Shown here: one piece after another, positions 26,009 through 34,511 of the stretch | How the letters are laid out: every line of letters begins with the position of its first letter | Numbering within the stretch: the stretch's first letter is position 1 | Source of the DNA: Nocardiopsis sp. MG754419 | GTDB lineage: Bacteria > Actinomycetota > Actinomycetes > Streptosporangiales > Streptosporangiaceae | Assembly (NCBI RefSeq): GCF_018207095.1 | Contig: NZ_QOCZ01000029.1 | Location: forward strand, 1-45,939 | Length of the DNA: 45,939 nucleotides | Direction of reading: 5' to 3' | Notes under the pieces: generated by a model | Database searches by the model: none | The model's input: the letters and a program-made list of their open reading frames with translations, nothing else | Told to the model about the DNA's origin: nothing | Program-made: the position numbers and the translations under genes

Positions 26009-28594
26009 TTACTCGGCGGCCGGCTCCTCGGCCGGGGGCAGGGTCACCTCGACGGAGAGCTCGCCCTCGTCGGTGGCGTGGAAATCGATCCCGGTGGTGC
26101 GACCGGCGGCCGCGATGTCGGACGCGGCGGCGCGGGCCGCCTCGACCTGCTTGCCGGAGACCCGGACGTGCTCGACCTCGGCGCGCATGGACAGCTTGGC
26201 CTCGGACTTGGCCTTGCGGACGGCGCGCAGCACCTCGGCGGTGGCGGCGAGGACGGCCGGATCGCCACCGGCGGCGGCCTGCCGGTACTCGGCCGCCTCG
26301 GGCCAGGACTGGCCGTGCACCGACCCCTCACGCCACCAGCTCCAGACCTCTTCGGTGACGAAGGGGACGAAGGGCGCGAACAGCTTGTGCAGCGCGCCCA
26401 GGGCGATGAGCAGGGCGGCGCGGGCCGAGGCGCCCTCGGCGGAGGAGGTGTCGTAGGCGCGGGCCTTGACCAGCTCCAGGTAGTCGTCGCAGAAGTCCCA
26501 GAAGAACCGCTCCGCGCGCTCCAGGGCCCGGGTGTGGTCGTAGGCGACGAACGCCGCGGTGGCGTCCTCGACCACGTCGGCCAGGGAGGCCAGCATCGCC
26601 CGGTCCAGGGGCTCGGTGACCTGGGCCGGGTCCGTGCCGGCGTGCTCACCGGCGACGGACATGACGAACTTGCTGGCGTTGAGGATCTTGATGGACAGCC
26701 GGCGGCCGACCTTCATCTGCCCCTCGTCCAGCGCGGTGTCGGTGCCCAGTCGGCCGCTGGCCGCCCAGTACCGGACCGCGTCGGAGCTGTACTTCTCCAG
26801 CAGCGCGATCGGGGTGACGACGTTGCCCTTGGACTTGGACATCTTCTTACGGTCCGGGTCCAGGATCCAGCCGGAGATGCCGGTGGTGTTCCAGGGCAGG
26901 GTGCCGTTCTCGAAGTGGGCGCGGACGACCGTGGAGAACAGCCAGGTGCGGATGATGTCCTGGCCCTGCGGACGGAAGTCCATCGGGAAGACGCGCTCGA
27001 ACAGGTCCTGGTCGCGTTCCCAGCCGGAGGCGATCTGCGGCGACAGCGAGGAGGTCGCCCAGGTGTCCATGACGTCCGGGTCACCGATGAACCCGCCCGC
27101 CTGCCCACGCTGGTCCTCGGTGTACCCGTCGGGCACCTGGGAGCTGGGGTCGACCGGCAACCGGTCCTCGGCGGGCAGCAGCGGTGCGTCGTAGTCCGGG
27201 TTGCCCGCGGCGTCGAGCGGATACCAGACCGGGAACGGGACGCCGAAGAAGCGCTGGCGGCTGATGAGCCAGTCGCCGTTGAGGCCCTCGACCCAGTTCT
27301 CGTACCGCTGGCGCATGTGGTCGGGGTACCAGGTGAGCTCGCGGCCCCGCTCGATGAGGCGTCCGCGGATGTCCTCGTCCCGGCCGCCGTTGCGGATGTA
27401 CCACTGGCGGGTGGTGACGATCTCGAGGGGCTTGTCGCCCTTCTCGTAGAACTTCACCGGGTGGGTGATGGGCTTGGGCTCGCCCACCAGGTCGCCTCCG
27501 GCGCGCAGCAGTTCCACGGTGCGCTCGCGGGCCGTGTGGACGGTGGCCCCGGCCAGGGTCGCGTAGGCCTCGCGGGCGGCGTCGGAGTCGATGCCGCGGG
27601 GCGGGTCGGCGATGATCCGGCCGTCCCAGCCGATGATGGGGCGGGTCTCCAGCTGGAGCTCGCGCCACCAGGTGACGTCGGTGGTGTCACCGAAGGTACA
27701 GATCATGGCGATGCCGGACCCCTTCTCGGGGTCGGCGAGCCGGTGCGCCCTGACCGGGACGCGCACACCGAAGACCGGTGTGGTGACGGTGGTGCCGAAC
27801 AGGTCCTGGTACCGCTCGTCGTCGGGGTGCGCGACCAGCGCGACACAGGCGGCCAGCAGCTCGGGGCGGGTGGTCTCGATGTGGACCGGGGTGCCGTCGG
27901 GCTTGTGGAAGGCGACCTTGTGGTAGGCGCTGGGGCGCTCGCGGTCCTCCAGTTCGGCCTGGGCCACGGCCGTGCGGAAGGTGACGTCCCACAGCGTGGG
28001 CGCCTCCGCCATGTAGGCCTCACCGCGGGACAGGTTGCGCAGGAAGGCGCGCTGGGCGGCCGCGCGGGAGTTGTCGTCGATGGTGGCGTAGGTGTGCCGC
28101 CAGTCGACGCTCAGCCCCAGACGGCGCCAGATCGACTCGAAGACCTTCTCGTCCTCGATCGTGAGCCGGTCGCACAGTTCGATGAAGTTGCGCCGGGAGA
28201 TCGGGATCTGCCGCTTGGGGTCGGGCTTCTGCGGAGGCTCGAAGTCCGGGTCGTAGGGGACCGAGGGGTCGCAGCGCACACCGTAGTAGTTCTGGACACG
28301 CCGCTCGGTGGGCAGACCGTTGTCGTCCCACCCCATGGGGTAGAAGACGGCCTTGCCGTTCATACGCTGGAAGCGTGCGATGGTGTCGGTGTGCGTGTAG
28401 GAGAACACGTGACCGATGTGCAGCGAGCCCGAGACCGTGGGCGGCGGGGTGTCGATCGAGTAGACGTCCTCGCGGCCACGGGTGCGGTCGAAGTGGTAGA
28501 CGCCGGACTCATCCCATACGTCGACCCACTTCGCCTCGATACCGTCCAGCGAAGGCTTGTCGGGCATGCGGAAGGAATGAGAGCGGTTGGTCAT
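26009..28594 (-). CDS. valS: Valyl-tRNA synthetase, short archaeal-like type
   Basis: An 861-residue class I aminoacyl-tRNA synthetase that charges tRNA-Val. The HIGH motif appears as PTVSGSLHIGH and KMSKS as RKKMSKSKGN. The editing (CP1) domain shows ETTRPELLAACVAL, and the anticodon-binding domain has FVPFVTEEVWSWW. It is shorter than E. coli ValS (about 950 residues). Together with the GWDDNGLPTERRV segment, this points to the archaeal-like subgroup that some actinobacteria and rickettsiae use. It ends with a charged tail rather than a long coiled-coil arm. The start is the ATG at 28594. No T-box leader is visible upstream. Confidence 0.96.
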   Translation of the reverse strand: MTNRSHSFRMPDKPSLDGIEAKWVDVWDESGVYHFDRTRGREDVYSIDTPPPTVSGSLHIGHVFSYTHTDTIARFQRMNGKAVFYPMGWDDNGLPTERRVQNYYGVRCDPSVPYDPDFEPPQKPDPKRQIPISRRNFIELCDRLTIEDEKVFESIWRRLGLSVDWRHTYATIDDNSRAAAQRAFLRNLSRGEAYMAEAPTLWDVTFRTAVAQAELEDRERPSAYHKVAFHKPDGTPVHIETTRPELLAACVALVAHPDDERYQDLFGTTVTTPVFGVRVPVRAHRLADPEKGSGIAMICTFGDTTDVTWWRELQLETRPIIGWDGRIIADPPRGIDSDAAREAYATLAGATVHTARERTVELLRAGGDLVGEPKPITHPVKFYEKGDKPLEIVTTRQWYIRNGGRDEDIRGRLIERGRELTWYPDHMRQRYENWVEGLNGDWLISRQRFFGVPFPVWYPLDAAGNPDYDAPLLPAEDRLPVDPSSQVPDGYTEDQRGQAGGFIGDPDVMDTWATSSLSPQIASGWERDQDLFERVFPMDFRPQGQDIIRTWLFSTVVRAHFENGTLPWNTTGISGWILDPDRKKMSKSKGNVVTPIALLEKYSSDAVRYWAASGRLGTDTALDEGQMKVGRRLSIKILNASKFVMSVAGEHAGTDPAQVTEPLDRAMLASLADVVEDATAAFVAYDHTRALERAERFFWDFCDDYLELVKARAYDTSSAEGASARAALLIALGALHKLFAPFVPFVTEEVWSWWREGSVHGQSWPEAAEYRQAAAGGDPAVLAATAEVLRAVRKAKSEAKLSMRAEVEHVRVSGKQVEAARAAASDIAAAGRTTGIDFHATDEGELSVEVTLPPAEEPAAE

Positions 28595-28799
28595 GGGGCA
28601 ATGGTAGTGCGCTCGGGGCCATGGTCGCTCCGGGTTTCACCGCTCTGACCGCCGCGGAAACGCCCTCCCGCGAACGACCTCGGGACACCCCCGTCATGCC
28701 GCGCTGCGCGGGGCGGTCCCGGCGTGAAAGACTTTCCCCGCAGACGGTGCGCGCCCGCGCGCACCATCGTACGCACAAGGAAACGGTGGACGATTCACA

Positions 28800-29075
28800 A
28801 TGGCTAAGAAGGACGGTGAGGTCACACCGGTCGTCCTCGGCATGGTCGCGGGCTTCGCGGCCGAGTTCGTCACGCGCAAGGCCCTGACCTTCGCCTGGAC
28901 CCGTGCGACCGGGGAGGAACCGCCGACGGACCTGGAGTCCCCCGACGTGAGCCTGGGACGCGCCCTCAGCTGGGCCGTGGTCGCGGGCGTGGGCGTGGAG
29001 GTGGCCCGAGTCCTGGCCGTGCGCGCCGCCCGCAAGCAGCTGGTGGGTTCCGGCGGGCGCGACCTGGAGGTCTGA
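28800..29075 (+). CDS. DUF4235 small membrane protein
   Basis: A 91-residue protein with two hydrophobic segments (about 9-25 and 55-78) and a GEEPPTD-type loop between them, matching the actinobacterial DUF4235 family. The ATG at 28800 (MAKKDGEV) is preceded by GGTGGA at ten bases. It is divergent from valS and convergent with DUF4193. Function unknown. Confidence 0.88.
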   Translation: MAKKDGEVTPVVLGMVAGFAAEFVTRKALTFAWTRATGEEPPTDLESPDVSLGRALSWAVVAGVGVEVARVLAVRAARKQLVGSGGRDLEV

Positions 29076-29115
29076 CCGCGCCCCGGGTGGGGACTCCTCA
29101 CCTCGACGGACGGGT

Positions 29116-29174
29116 GGCGGTGGACGGCTCACCCCACCGGGGCTCTCCCCGGGTGGAGTCGGCCGTCCACCGCC
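29116..29174. terminator. Two-storey bidirectional terminator
   Basis: A 13-bp perfect outer stem (29116-29128 with 29162-29174) encloses a second hairpin of CCAC-GGGG against CCCC-GTGG. It lies between convergent DUF4235 and DUF4193 genes. The rest of that 240-nt gap is featureless. Confidence 0.75.
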
Positions 29175-29317
29175 CGCCGCCGCTCAGGCCGCCGTGCGGA
29201 ACCCCCGTGGCCGGAGTCGGCGACGCCGTCACCGGCCGATGGCCGCACGGACCCGTTCCCTGACCCCGTCCGGTTCTCGGGACCTTCGGGGGGACAGGAG
29301 AGCCGTCGATGCGCGGG

Positions 29318-29614
29318 TCAGACGCATTCCTTGCAGACCAGCTGGCCGGCGCGCTGCTCGGCGAGCTGACTGCGGTGGTGCACCAGGAAGCAGCGCGAGC
29401 AGGTGAACTCGTCGGACTGGCGGGGCAGCACCCGCACCGCGAGTTCCTCGCCCGACAGGTCCGCACCGGGCAGCTCCATGCCCTCGGCCACCTCGTCGGG
29501 GTCGACGTCGATGGTGCCGGTGCCCTTGTCCACGCGCCGCGCCTGCAGCTCCTGGAGGCTGTCCTCGTTGATGTCCTCGTCAGTCTTGCGCGGGCTGTCG
29601 TAGTCGGTGGCCAT
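29318..29614 (-). CDS. DUF4193 zinc-ribbon-like protein
   Basis: A 98-residue acidic protein of the actinobacterial DUF4193 family. The N-terminal half is charged and probably disordered (MATDYDSPRKTDEDINEDS). The C-terminus carries two Cys pairs, CSRC and CKEC, about 27 residues apart, which suggest one zinc ribbon, with HHRSQLAEQ between them. The ATG at 29614 follows GGAG at about eight bases; an upstream in-frame ATG (MELAEM) lacks a site. Close relatives sit beside dut in many actinobacteria. Function unknown. Confidence 0.9.
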   Translation of the reverse strand: MATDYDSPRKTDEDINEDSLQELQARRVDKGTGTIDVDPDEVAEGMELPGADLSGEELAVRVLPRQSDEFTCSRCFLVHHRSQLAEQRAGQLVCKECV

Positions 29615-30130
29615 CTCTGCTAACTCCATCCCCCTCGTTTAGTGCCTCGTCGCGCGGGTGTAACGCTTGAGAGACCTTCGTTGTGCCCGGATCCGCCGAT
29701 GAGTTTTCCCGATGTCCTCGGTCGGTGCCCCCTCCCGGGTCACCTTCCACAGGTCAGCGGCCTTCTCACGAAAACGTGACCGGAGGCGGCCACGATTTCC
29801 AGGCCCCTGCACGAGTCATTCCTTCGTGTACTACCCAACGTCGGGTGTCTCGTAGACCGGAGAACACGAATGCGCCCACAAAACGGGCAAGCGTGGAAAA
29901 CTCCCCCGAGTTCGGGCGAAAACCAAGACATGCCCACGTCAGGAGGGATTCCCTCCGTGTCCACGCCCGGGGAAGCATACCCACCCCGACTCGCCGCTCG
30001 TGACAGGGGTGGGCGTGTCCTCGGACACGTATAAATACCACGAAGCGTGGCCGGACGCAGCTCGGGACGCGTGAGGCCGGCGCGCACCCTTTCCGCGCGG
30101 GACCGACCGACGGTGGACCGTGCCGGGGCC
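29615..30130. other. Gene-free, comparatively AT-rich region
   Basis: A 516-nt gap between DUF4193 and the sensor kinase stop. Open frames here have atypical codon use and no family match that I can see. It should hold the DUF4193 promoter. Near the kinase end there are two short hairpins: CGTGTC/GACACG at 30014-30029, and CCACG/CGTGG at 30038-30050 after a TATAAATA stretch. Confidence 0.55.
30014..30050 (-). terminator. Paired hairpins after sensor kinase
   Basis: Two small hairpins (30014-30029 and 30038-30050) separated by TATAAATA, 80-115 nt past the sensor-kinase stop. On the minus strand the second reads into ATTTATA, a plausible termination zone. Confidence 0.45.
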
Positions 30131-31390
30131 TCAGCGACGATCGCCGCTCTCTCCACCCTGTCCGGGCGGCACGGGCAGGCACACGGTGACGACCAGGCCG
30201 CCGCCGGCGCGGGGCCAGGCGGTGACCACACCCTCGTGCGCGCGGACCACGGAGCGCACGATGGACAGGCCCAGGCCGGCGCTGCGCCCCGACCCCACCC
30301 GATCACCGGAACCGCGCCGGAAGGGCTCGAAGAGCCCCTCGATCTCGTAGGCGGGGATGAGCTTGCCGGAGTTCTCCACCTGCACGGCGGGCATCCCCTC
30401 GTACATGCCGCTGCGCACAGTGATCTCGCCGTCGTCGACGTTGTACTTGAGGGCGTTCTCCACCAGGTTGGCGACCAGCCGCTCCAGCAGGACGGGGTCG
30501 CCCACGACGGGGGCCGGACGCAGGTCCTGGCGCAGGGAGAGTCCGGAGGAGTCGAGGTCGGCGGACAGTTGACTGAGGACGGTGCCGGCGACCTCGCCCA
30601 GGTCGACCTTGGCCTTGACCTCCAGCTCGCGGTCGCTCTTGGCCAGGAACAGCAGGCCGTCGATGAGGCGCTCGTGGCGGGCGTTGGTCTCCAGGAGGGT
30701 CTGACCGACCGTCTTGAGGTCGGGAGAGACGTCCGGAGCGCTCAGGGCCACTTCGAGCAGGGTCCGGTTGATGGCCAGGGGCGTGCGCAGTTCGTGGGAG
30801 GCGTTGGCGACGAAGCGCCGTTGCCCGTCGAAGGCGCGGTCCAGGCGTTCCAGCATGCCGTCGAAGGTGTCGGCGAGCTCACGGATCTCGTCGTCGGGTC
30901 CGGACAGCGCGATGCGTTCGTGCAGCGAACGTTCGGACAGCCGCCGGGCGATACGGGTGATCTTCTGCAGGGGCGAGAGCGCGCGGCCGGCGACCGCGTA
31001 GCCCAGTGCCACCGCGAGCAGCCCGACCAGGAACAGGGCGAGCAGGGAGAAGCGGGTGACGTGGGTGAGGACCTGTTCGATGTGGTGGCTGTGCTCGATG
31101 AGCTCGGCCAGGCTCTCCTCGGCCAGGAGCGCGTTGAGCAGGACCGCGACGACCAGGTAGTTGACCAGGACCAACAGGGAGCCGGCCGCGAAGAACAGCA
31201 TCCCGTAGATGAGCGTGAGGCGGGCGCGGAGACTGAGGTTGTCGGTGAAGCGGCGCACCGTGGCGTGGGCGCTGGAGCGTTCTGTGGTCTCGCCTCCGGG
31301 GGCCACGGAGTTCAGGCTGCGCCACGTCCCGGTGTCACCGGGGCGGGTGGCCTCCACCTGGCCGGGCTCGGGGCGCTCGCCCGGTCTCAC
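30131..31390 (-). CDS. cutS: Two-component sensor histidine kinase, CutS-like
   Basis: A 419-residue kinase with two membrane helices (about 58-82 and 113-135) separated by a loop of only about 30 residues. A HAMP domain (AVAGRALSPLQKITRIARRL) is followed by HisKA with the phospho-His in ASHELRTPLAI, then the catalytic domain with its N-box NLVENALKYN and G-box GLGLSIVRSVV. The short sensor loop and the pairing with the regulator resemble the Streptomyces CutRS system, which has been linked to redox and extracytoplasmic stress. The GTG start overlaps the regulator stop (GTGA, 31387-31390), so the two are translationally coupled. Confidence 0.88.
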   Translation of the reverse strand: MRPGERPEPGQVEATRPGDTGTWRSLNSVAPGGETTERSSAHATVRRFTDNLSLRARLTLIYGMLFFAAGSLLVLVNYLVVAVLLNALLAEESLAELIEHSHHIEQVLTHVTRFSLLALFLVGLLAVALGYAVAGRALSPLQKITRIARRLSERSLHERIALSGPDDEIRELADTFDGMLERLDRAFDGQRRFVANASHELRTPLAINRTLLEVALSAPDVSPDLKTVGQTLLETNARHERLIDGLLFLAKSDRELEVKAKVDLGEVAGTVLSQLSADLDSSGLSLRQDLRPAPVVGDPVLLERLVANLVENALKYNVDDGEITVRSGMYEGMPAVQVENSGKLIPAYEIEGLFEPFRRGSGDRVGSGRSAGLGLSIVRSVVRAHEGVVTAWPRAGGGLVVTVCLPVPPGQGGESGDRR

Positions 31391-32040
31391 AGCCGGTACC
31401 CCGCGCCGGGGACGGTCTGGATGACCTGGGGACCACCGAGCTTCTTGCGCAGGGTCATGACGGTGACCCGTACGACGTTGGTGAAGGGGTCGGCGTTCTC
31501 GTCCCAGGCCTTCTCCAGCAACCCCTCGGCGCTGACCACGGTCCCCTGCGCGCGCATGAGCACCTGCAGGACCGCGAACTCCTTGGGCGTGAGGGCGACC
31601 TCGCGTCCGTCCCGGTGCACCCGGTGGTTGGCGGGGTCGAGGCTGATGCCGTGGCGTTCCAGAACCGGCGGCAGCGGGGGCGCGGAACGGCGCCCCAGGG
31701 CGTGCACCCGGGCGACCAGTTCGGGGAAGGCGAAGGGTTTGGACAGGTAGTCGTCGGCGCCCATGGTGAGCCCCTCGACCTTGTCCTGGACCCCGTCGGA
31801 GGCGGTGAGCATGAGGATGCGCCCGTTGTAGCTCTCCCCCACCAGGGTGCGGGCGACGTCGTCACCGTGCGTCCCGGGGAGGTCGCGGTCGAGGACGACC
31901 ACGTCGTACTCGTTGACCGCGGTGTACTCCAGAGCGGTGTCACCGTCGTAGACGACGTCCACGGCCATGGACTCCCGCCGCAGTCCGACCGCCACGGTGT
32001 CGGCCAGAACCCGTTCGTCTTCGACCACGAGTACGCGCAA
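31387..32040 (-). CDS. cutR: Two-component response regulator, OmpR/CutR-like
   Basis: A 217-residue OmpR-family regulator. The receiver domain (1-115) has the acidic pair ED (7-8), phospho-acceptor Asp51, LTAS and the conserved Lys in YLSKPF. The C-terminal winged helix (125-217) ends in the typical VIQTVPGAGYRL. The start is a TTG at 32040 (MRVLVVEDER when read as Met) with AAGGA five bases upstream. An unusual 300-nt leader with two similar hairpins and a terminator-like U-tract precedes it. The naming rests on resemblance and on neighbouring DUF4193, dut and ferrochelatase genes. Confidence 0.88.
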   Translation of the reverse strand: MRVLVVEDERVLADTVAVGLRRESMAVDVVYDGDTALEYTAVNEYDVVVLDRDLPGTHGDDVARTLVGESYNGRILMLTASDGVQDKVEGLTMGADDYLSKPFAFPELVARVHALGRRSAPPLPPVLERHGISLDPANHRVHRDGREVALTPKEFAVLQVLMRAQGTVVSAEGLLEKAWDENADPFTNVVRVTVMTLRKKLGGPQVIQTVPGAGYRL

Positions 32041-32073
32041 CGTTGTCCTTCGGGGGGTTCGGGGCCGGGAAAG

Positions 32074-32123
32074 AAAAAAAGGGGGGCCGCTGCCGGCGCA
32101 TCCCCCAACACACCGGCAGCGGC
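32074..32123 (-). promoter_or_regulatory. Terminator-like hairpin with U-tract upstream of cutR
   Basis: GCCGCTGCCGG (32086-32096) pairs with CCGGCAGCGGC (32113-32123). On the minus strand the stem is followed by five C and seven T (32074-32080), 34 nt before the cutR start. In the cutR direction this is a textbook intrinsic terminator inside the leader, which suggests attenuation. Its loop contains GTTGGGGGAT. Confidence 0.65.
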
Positions 32124-32284
32124 GATCTTGGTCCCGGCCGCGTCAACCGTTCTCTCACGATCAGGGTAAGGACACGGTAAACCCGTGCGGAGAACACCGG
32201 AAGGCGTTCCACCTCGTCCTCGCCCCGTGTGGCACGGGCGCTGGGCGCGGGAGTCTTCACGACCCCTGTGCACGGGGTGGTCGC

Positions 32285-32311
32285 CGCCGGCGAATCCCCC
32301 AACCGCCGGCG
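32285..32311 (-). promoter_or_regulatory. Upstream hairpin with the same loop
   Basis: CGCCGGCG (32285-32292) pairs with CGCCGGCG (32304-32311) around the loop GTTGGGGGATT on the minus strand. The ten bases GTTGGGGGAT are identical to those in the loop of the 32086-32123 hairpin. Confidence 0.55.
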
Positions 32312-32379
32312 ACGACTCAACCCCGCACATCTCAAATCTGACACATCAAGAATAAGAAACAAGTAAGCACCGAGCACTC

Positions 32380-32411
32380 CCGGAAAATGTGTCTTGGGAC
32401 ACTCTTTCCGG
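32380..32411. repeat. Imperfect inverted repeat
   Basis: CCGGAAA (32380-32386) with TTTCCGG (32405-32411), and inside GTGTC (32389-32393) with GACAC (32398-32402), loop TTGG. It could be an operator or a hairpin between the divergent cutR and small-gene transcripts. Confidence 0.45.
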
Positions 32412-32734
32412 AGGCTTCACCAGGTCTCCGGCACCGGCCCTTCCGCACGTCGCGGATCGGCCCCGACACCGCCCCCGACCGGCCTCTTCTCGCCTGGTGG
32501 AAGCCACGCGCGCGTCACGGAAACATTACGTGCCGGGGGTGTGGGTTTGGCGCGGGTCACAGTGAGGTAGACGTAGGGAACGCACGCGTGGACATCGGGC
32601 CCGGCCCGGACCGCGACGAGCACGCATGTCACAGGGTCGTGACGGCTTCGGTTCGTGCCGCGCACACAGCGTGAGCACACGCATCTACACCGGTGCACCA
32701 TCGTGACCCGGTGTCTACCCCTGGAAGAGGTGCA

Positions 32735-32899
32735 ATGGGCGAGTTCATGGCGGAGATCAAGGTCAGGATCAACGAGACCTACCGGTCGCTTCAGACGGCG
32801 CAGGCCGCCGGGGACGACCACCTTGCCGACACCCAAGCGGCGGAACTCGAGGATCTGTACCGCATGGCCGCGCGCAACGGGATCGACACCCGCCCTTAA
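32735..32899 (+). CDS. 54-residue hypothetical protein
   Basis: A small, charged, probably alpha-helical protein beginning MGEFMAEIKVRINETY, with two predicted amphipathic helices (about 5-25 and 27-46) and no membrane segment. The ATG at 32735 is preceded by GAAGAGG four bases away, a good ribosome site, and codon use matches the neighbours. The inverted repeat ACACCGG/CCGGTGT (32687-32714) lies just upstream. A 14-bp hairpin after the stop (32930-32979) supports an independent small transcript. I recognise no family. It is divergent from cutRS and could be part of its output. Confidence 0.65.
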   Translation: MGEFMAEIKVRINETYRSLQTAQAAGDDHLADTQAAELEDLYRMAARNGIDTRP

Positions 32900-33230
32900 G
32901 GCGCGTTCTTCGGGGCCTGTGTCCAGGCCCGTGTTCGGGCGCACGACGTCGGGTCGGGTACCCGCTGCGCCCGAACACGAACACCACGCGTGAGACGGCC
33001 GAACGGCGCCGGGGCACGGTGTCCGACGGGACCCGCGCCGGCGCCGCGGCCCGATCCTTCGCCCCCGACGCGGGAGGCTTCCCGCCTCGCCGTGCCGGGG
33101 CCCTCCACCGACCTCCGTGCGCGGGGCCCACCTCCAGGGGATCCCGCACGCACGCGCGAGGCCTCCCCCGGGCACCCACGACCCCGGGCCCACGCCGCCC
33201 GAGGTCGCCTGTGCGTCGTGACCTGAGGCC
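32900..33230. other. Gap with terminator, otherwise featureless
   Basis: A 331-nt gap. It holds a small hairpin (GGCCTG/CAGGCC near 32914-32929) and the strong one at 32930-32979. The GC-rich remainder shows nothing recognisable. Confidence 0.6.
32930..32979 (+). terminator. Terminator after small gene
   Basis: A 14-bp perfect stem (32930-32943 with 32966-32979) around a 22-base loop, 31 nt past the stop of the 54-residue protein. Confidence 0.7.
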
Positions 33231-34043
33231 TCAGCCGTCGGTGTCCGCGCCCAGCGGTGCGAGGAGCGCGTCGAGGTCCTCGTACAGACCCGGTCGGGCC
33301 GCGATCACCAGGTCCTCGGTGGGGGGTCCGCCGTGCGGTCCGCCCAGGCGCACACCCGCCTCGGTGGCGACCAGACCGGGGGCGGCCCAGTCCCACAGGT
33401 TCAGCCCCCGCTCGTAGTAGGCGTTGCAGCGGCCCATGGCCAGACCGGTGATCTCGACCGAGGCCGCGCCACCGCGACGAATGTCGCGGATGTGGCCGAT
33501 CACCTGCGTCAGCACCCGGGCCTGGTGGATCCGGCGCGGGGCCTCGTACCCGAAACCGGTGGAGACCAGCGCCTGGTCCAGCGGTACGGCCTCGGGGGCG
33601 TGGAGTGCGCGCCCGTCCAGACGCGCACCGCCCCCCAGGACCGCTTCGAAGATCTGCCGCCGCACGGGCACGGCGACCGCGGAGGCCACCGTCACGCCGT
33701 CGACCTCGGCGGCGATCGCCACTCCCCAGTCGGGTGCGCCGTACAGGTAGTTGACGGTGCCGTCGATGGGGTCGACCACCCAACGCACCCCACTGGTGCC
33801 CTCGACACCACCGCCCTCCTCCCCCAGGACCGCGTCGTCGGGGCGGACCGCGAGCAGTCGGTCCCGGATGAGCTCCTCGGTGTTGCGGTCCATCTCGGTC
33901 ACGACGTCGGTGGGGCTGGACTTGGTGTCCAGGACGGTGATGCCCTCCTGCCCCTTGGCCGCGAACTCGCCGGCCTCCGTGGCCACGGCCACGGCCAGGT
34001 CCCGCAGCTTCTCCCGGTCGATCGGGGACTGGGTGGTGCTCAC
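33231..34043 (-). CDS. Inositol monophosphatase family protein
   Basis: A 270-residue Mg-dependent phosphatase of the IMPase/FIG superfamily. The metal-site motifs are GEEGG near residue 76, WVVDPIDGTVNY near 88-99, and LWDWAAPGLVATEAG near the C-terminus. It may act on inositol-1-phosphate (a precursor for phosphatidylinositol and mycothiol), or on histidinol-phosphate or a sugar phosphate; sequence alone does not decide. The GTG at 34043 (VSTTQSPIDRE) has AGAGGA five bases upstream. It lies in the conserved stretch between cutRS and ferrochelatase genes. Confidence 0.92.
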   Translation of the reverse strand: MSTTQSPIDREKLRDLAVAVATEAGEFAAKGQEGITVLDTKSSPTDVVTEMDRNTEELIRDRLLAVRPDDAVLGEEGGGVEGTSGVRWVVDPIDGTVNYLYGAPDWGVAIAAEVDGVTVASAVAVPVRRQIFEAVLGGGARLDGRALHAPEAVPLDQALVSTGFGYEAPRRIHQARVLTQVIGHIRDIRRGGAASVEITGLAMGRCNAYYERGLNLWDWAAPGLVATEAGVRLGGPHGGPPTEDLVIAARPGLYEDLDALLAPLGADTDG

Positions 34044-34511
34044 TGCTGTCCTCTCCGTTCGTGGGCCCCGAGCGCGGGTGCCCGGGGACTCCCCTGGCAC
34101 CCTATGCCGCGGCCTCTGCCGGCGTTCGTGGAGGCTGTGGCTGTTCTCGCTTTCGGGCCTCCGCCGCGCTTCAGCGCGTATTCGGGCGCCCGCGTGGTCG
34201 ACGACCTTCGGCACCCACGGCGGCAGGGATCCTTCCTCGCGATCCCGCCCGCCGCGCCAACCCGGGTTTCAGGGAGCACGGCCTGACGGCACCCGAACGC
34301 GCGCCCCCGTGACCCAGGGCCCGGCGCACCCTCACGACCCCTGGCGTGAGGGCCCACCGGCCCGAAGGACCCACGCGTGGCGCGCACCCCGGGTTCCGTG
34401 TCCTGCGACGTTCACCGCGTTCGGGGAGGGGCGACCGGGCCCCCGACGCGCCGGAGGGCCCCGGCACGTGCGTGCCGGGGCCCTCCGGGAGGTGCGTCTC
34501 AGAGGCGGTGC
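34044..34511. other. Gene-free GC-rich gap with hairpins
   Basis: A 468-nt gap between the S9 peptidase stop and the IMPase start. It holds the peptidase terminator (34451-34488), an 8-bp hairpin at 34329-34352 (CCCTCACG with CGTGAGGG), and the IMPase promoter region. No credible frame is seen. Confidence 0.6.
34451..34488 (-). terminator. Very strong terminator of S9 peptidase gene
   Basis: A perfect 17-bp stem (34451-34467 with 34472-34488) with the tetraloop GTGC, starting 24 nt past the stop codon on the minus strand. Confidence 0.85.

Larger units (their letters stand above)
32041..32734. other. Long regulatory gap between cutR and a small gene
   Basis: A 694-nt gap without a credible gene. 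It contains a terminator-like hairpin with T-run (32074-32123), a second hairpin sharing its loop (32285-32311), an AT-rich stretch around 32314-32395 likely to hold the cutR promoter, an imperfect hairpin at 32380-32411, and then GC-rich sequence leading to the small gene at 32735. Confidence 0.65.

Noticed and set aside
25769..28648. A long plus-strand open frame opposite valS
   Set aside because: It is a shadow of valS with antisense-type composition and no recognisable motif.
28595..28799. Possible T-box riboswitch upstream of valS
   Set aside because: No T-box sequence, specifier loop or terminator/antiterminator pair is visible in the 205-nt spacer.
29683..30182. Overlapping frames on both strands in the gap before the sensor kinase
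   Set aside because: Codon use is atypical, translations are low-complexity and match no family, and the composition shift suggests real non-coding DNA.
32041..32400. Known riboswitch (cobalamin or c-di-AMP type) upstream of cutR
   Set aside because: None of the conserved core sequences of those classes is present; only the twin hairpins are seen.
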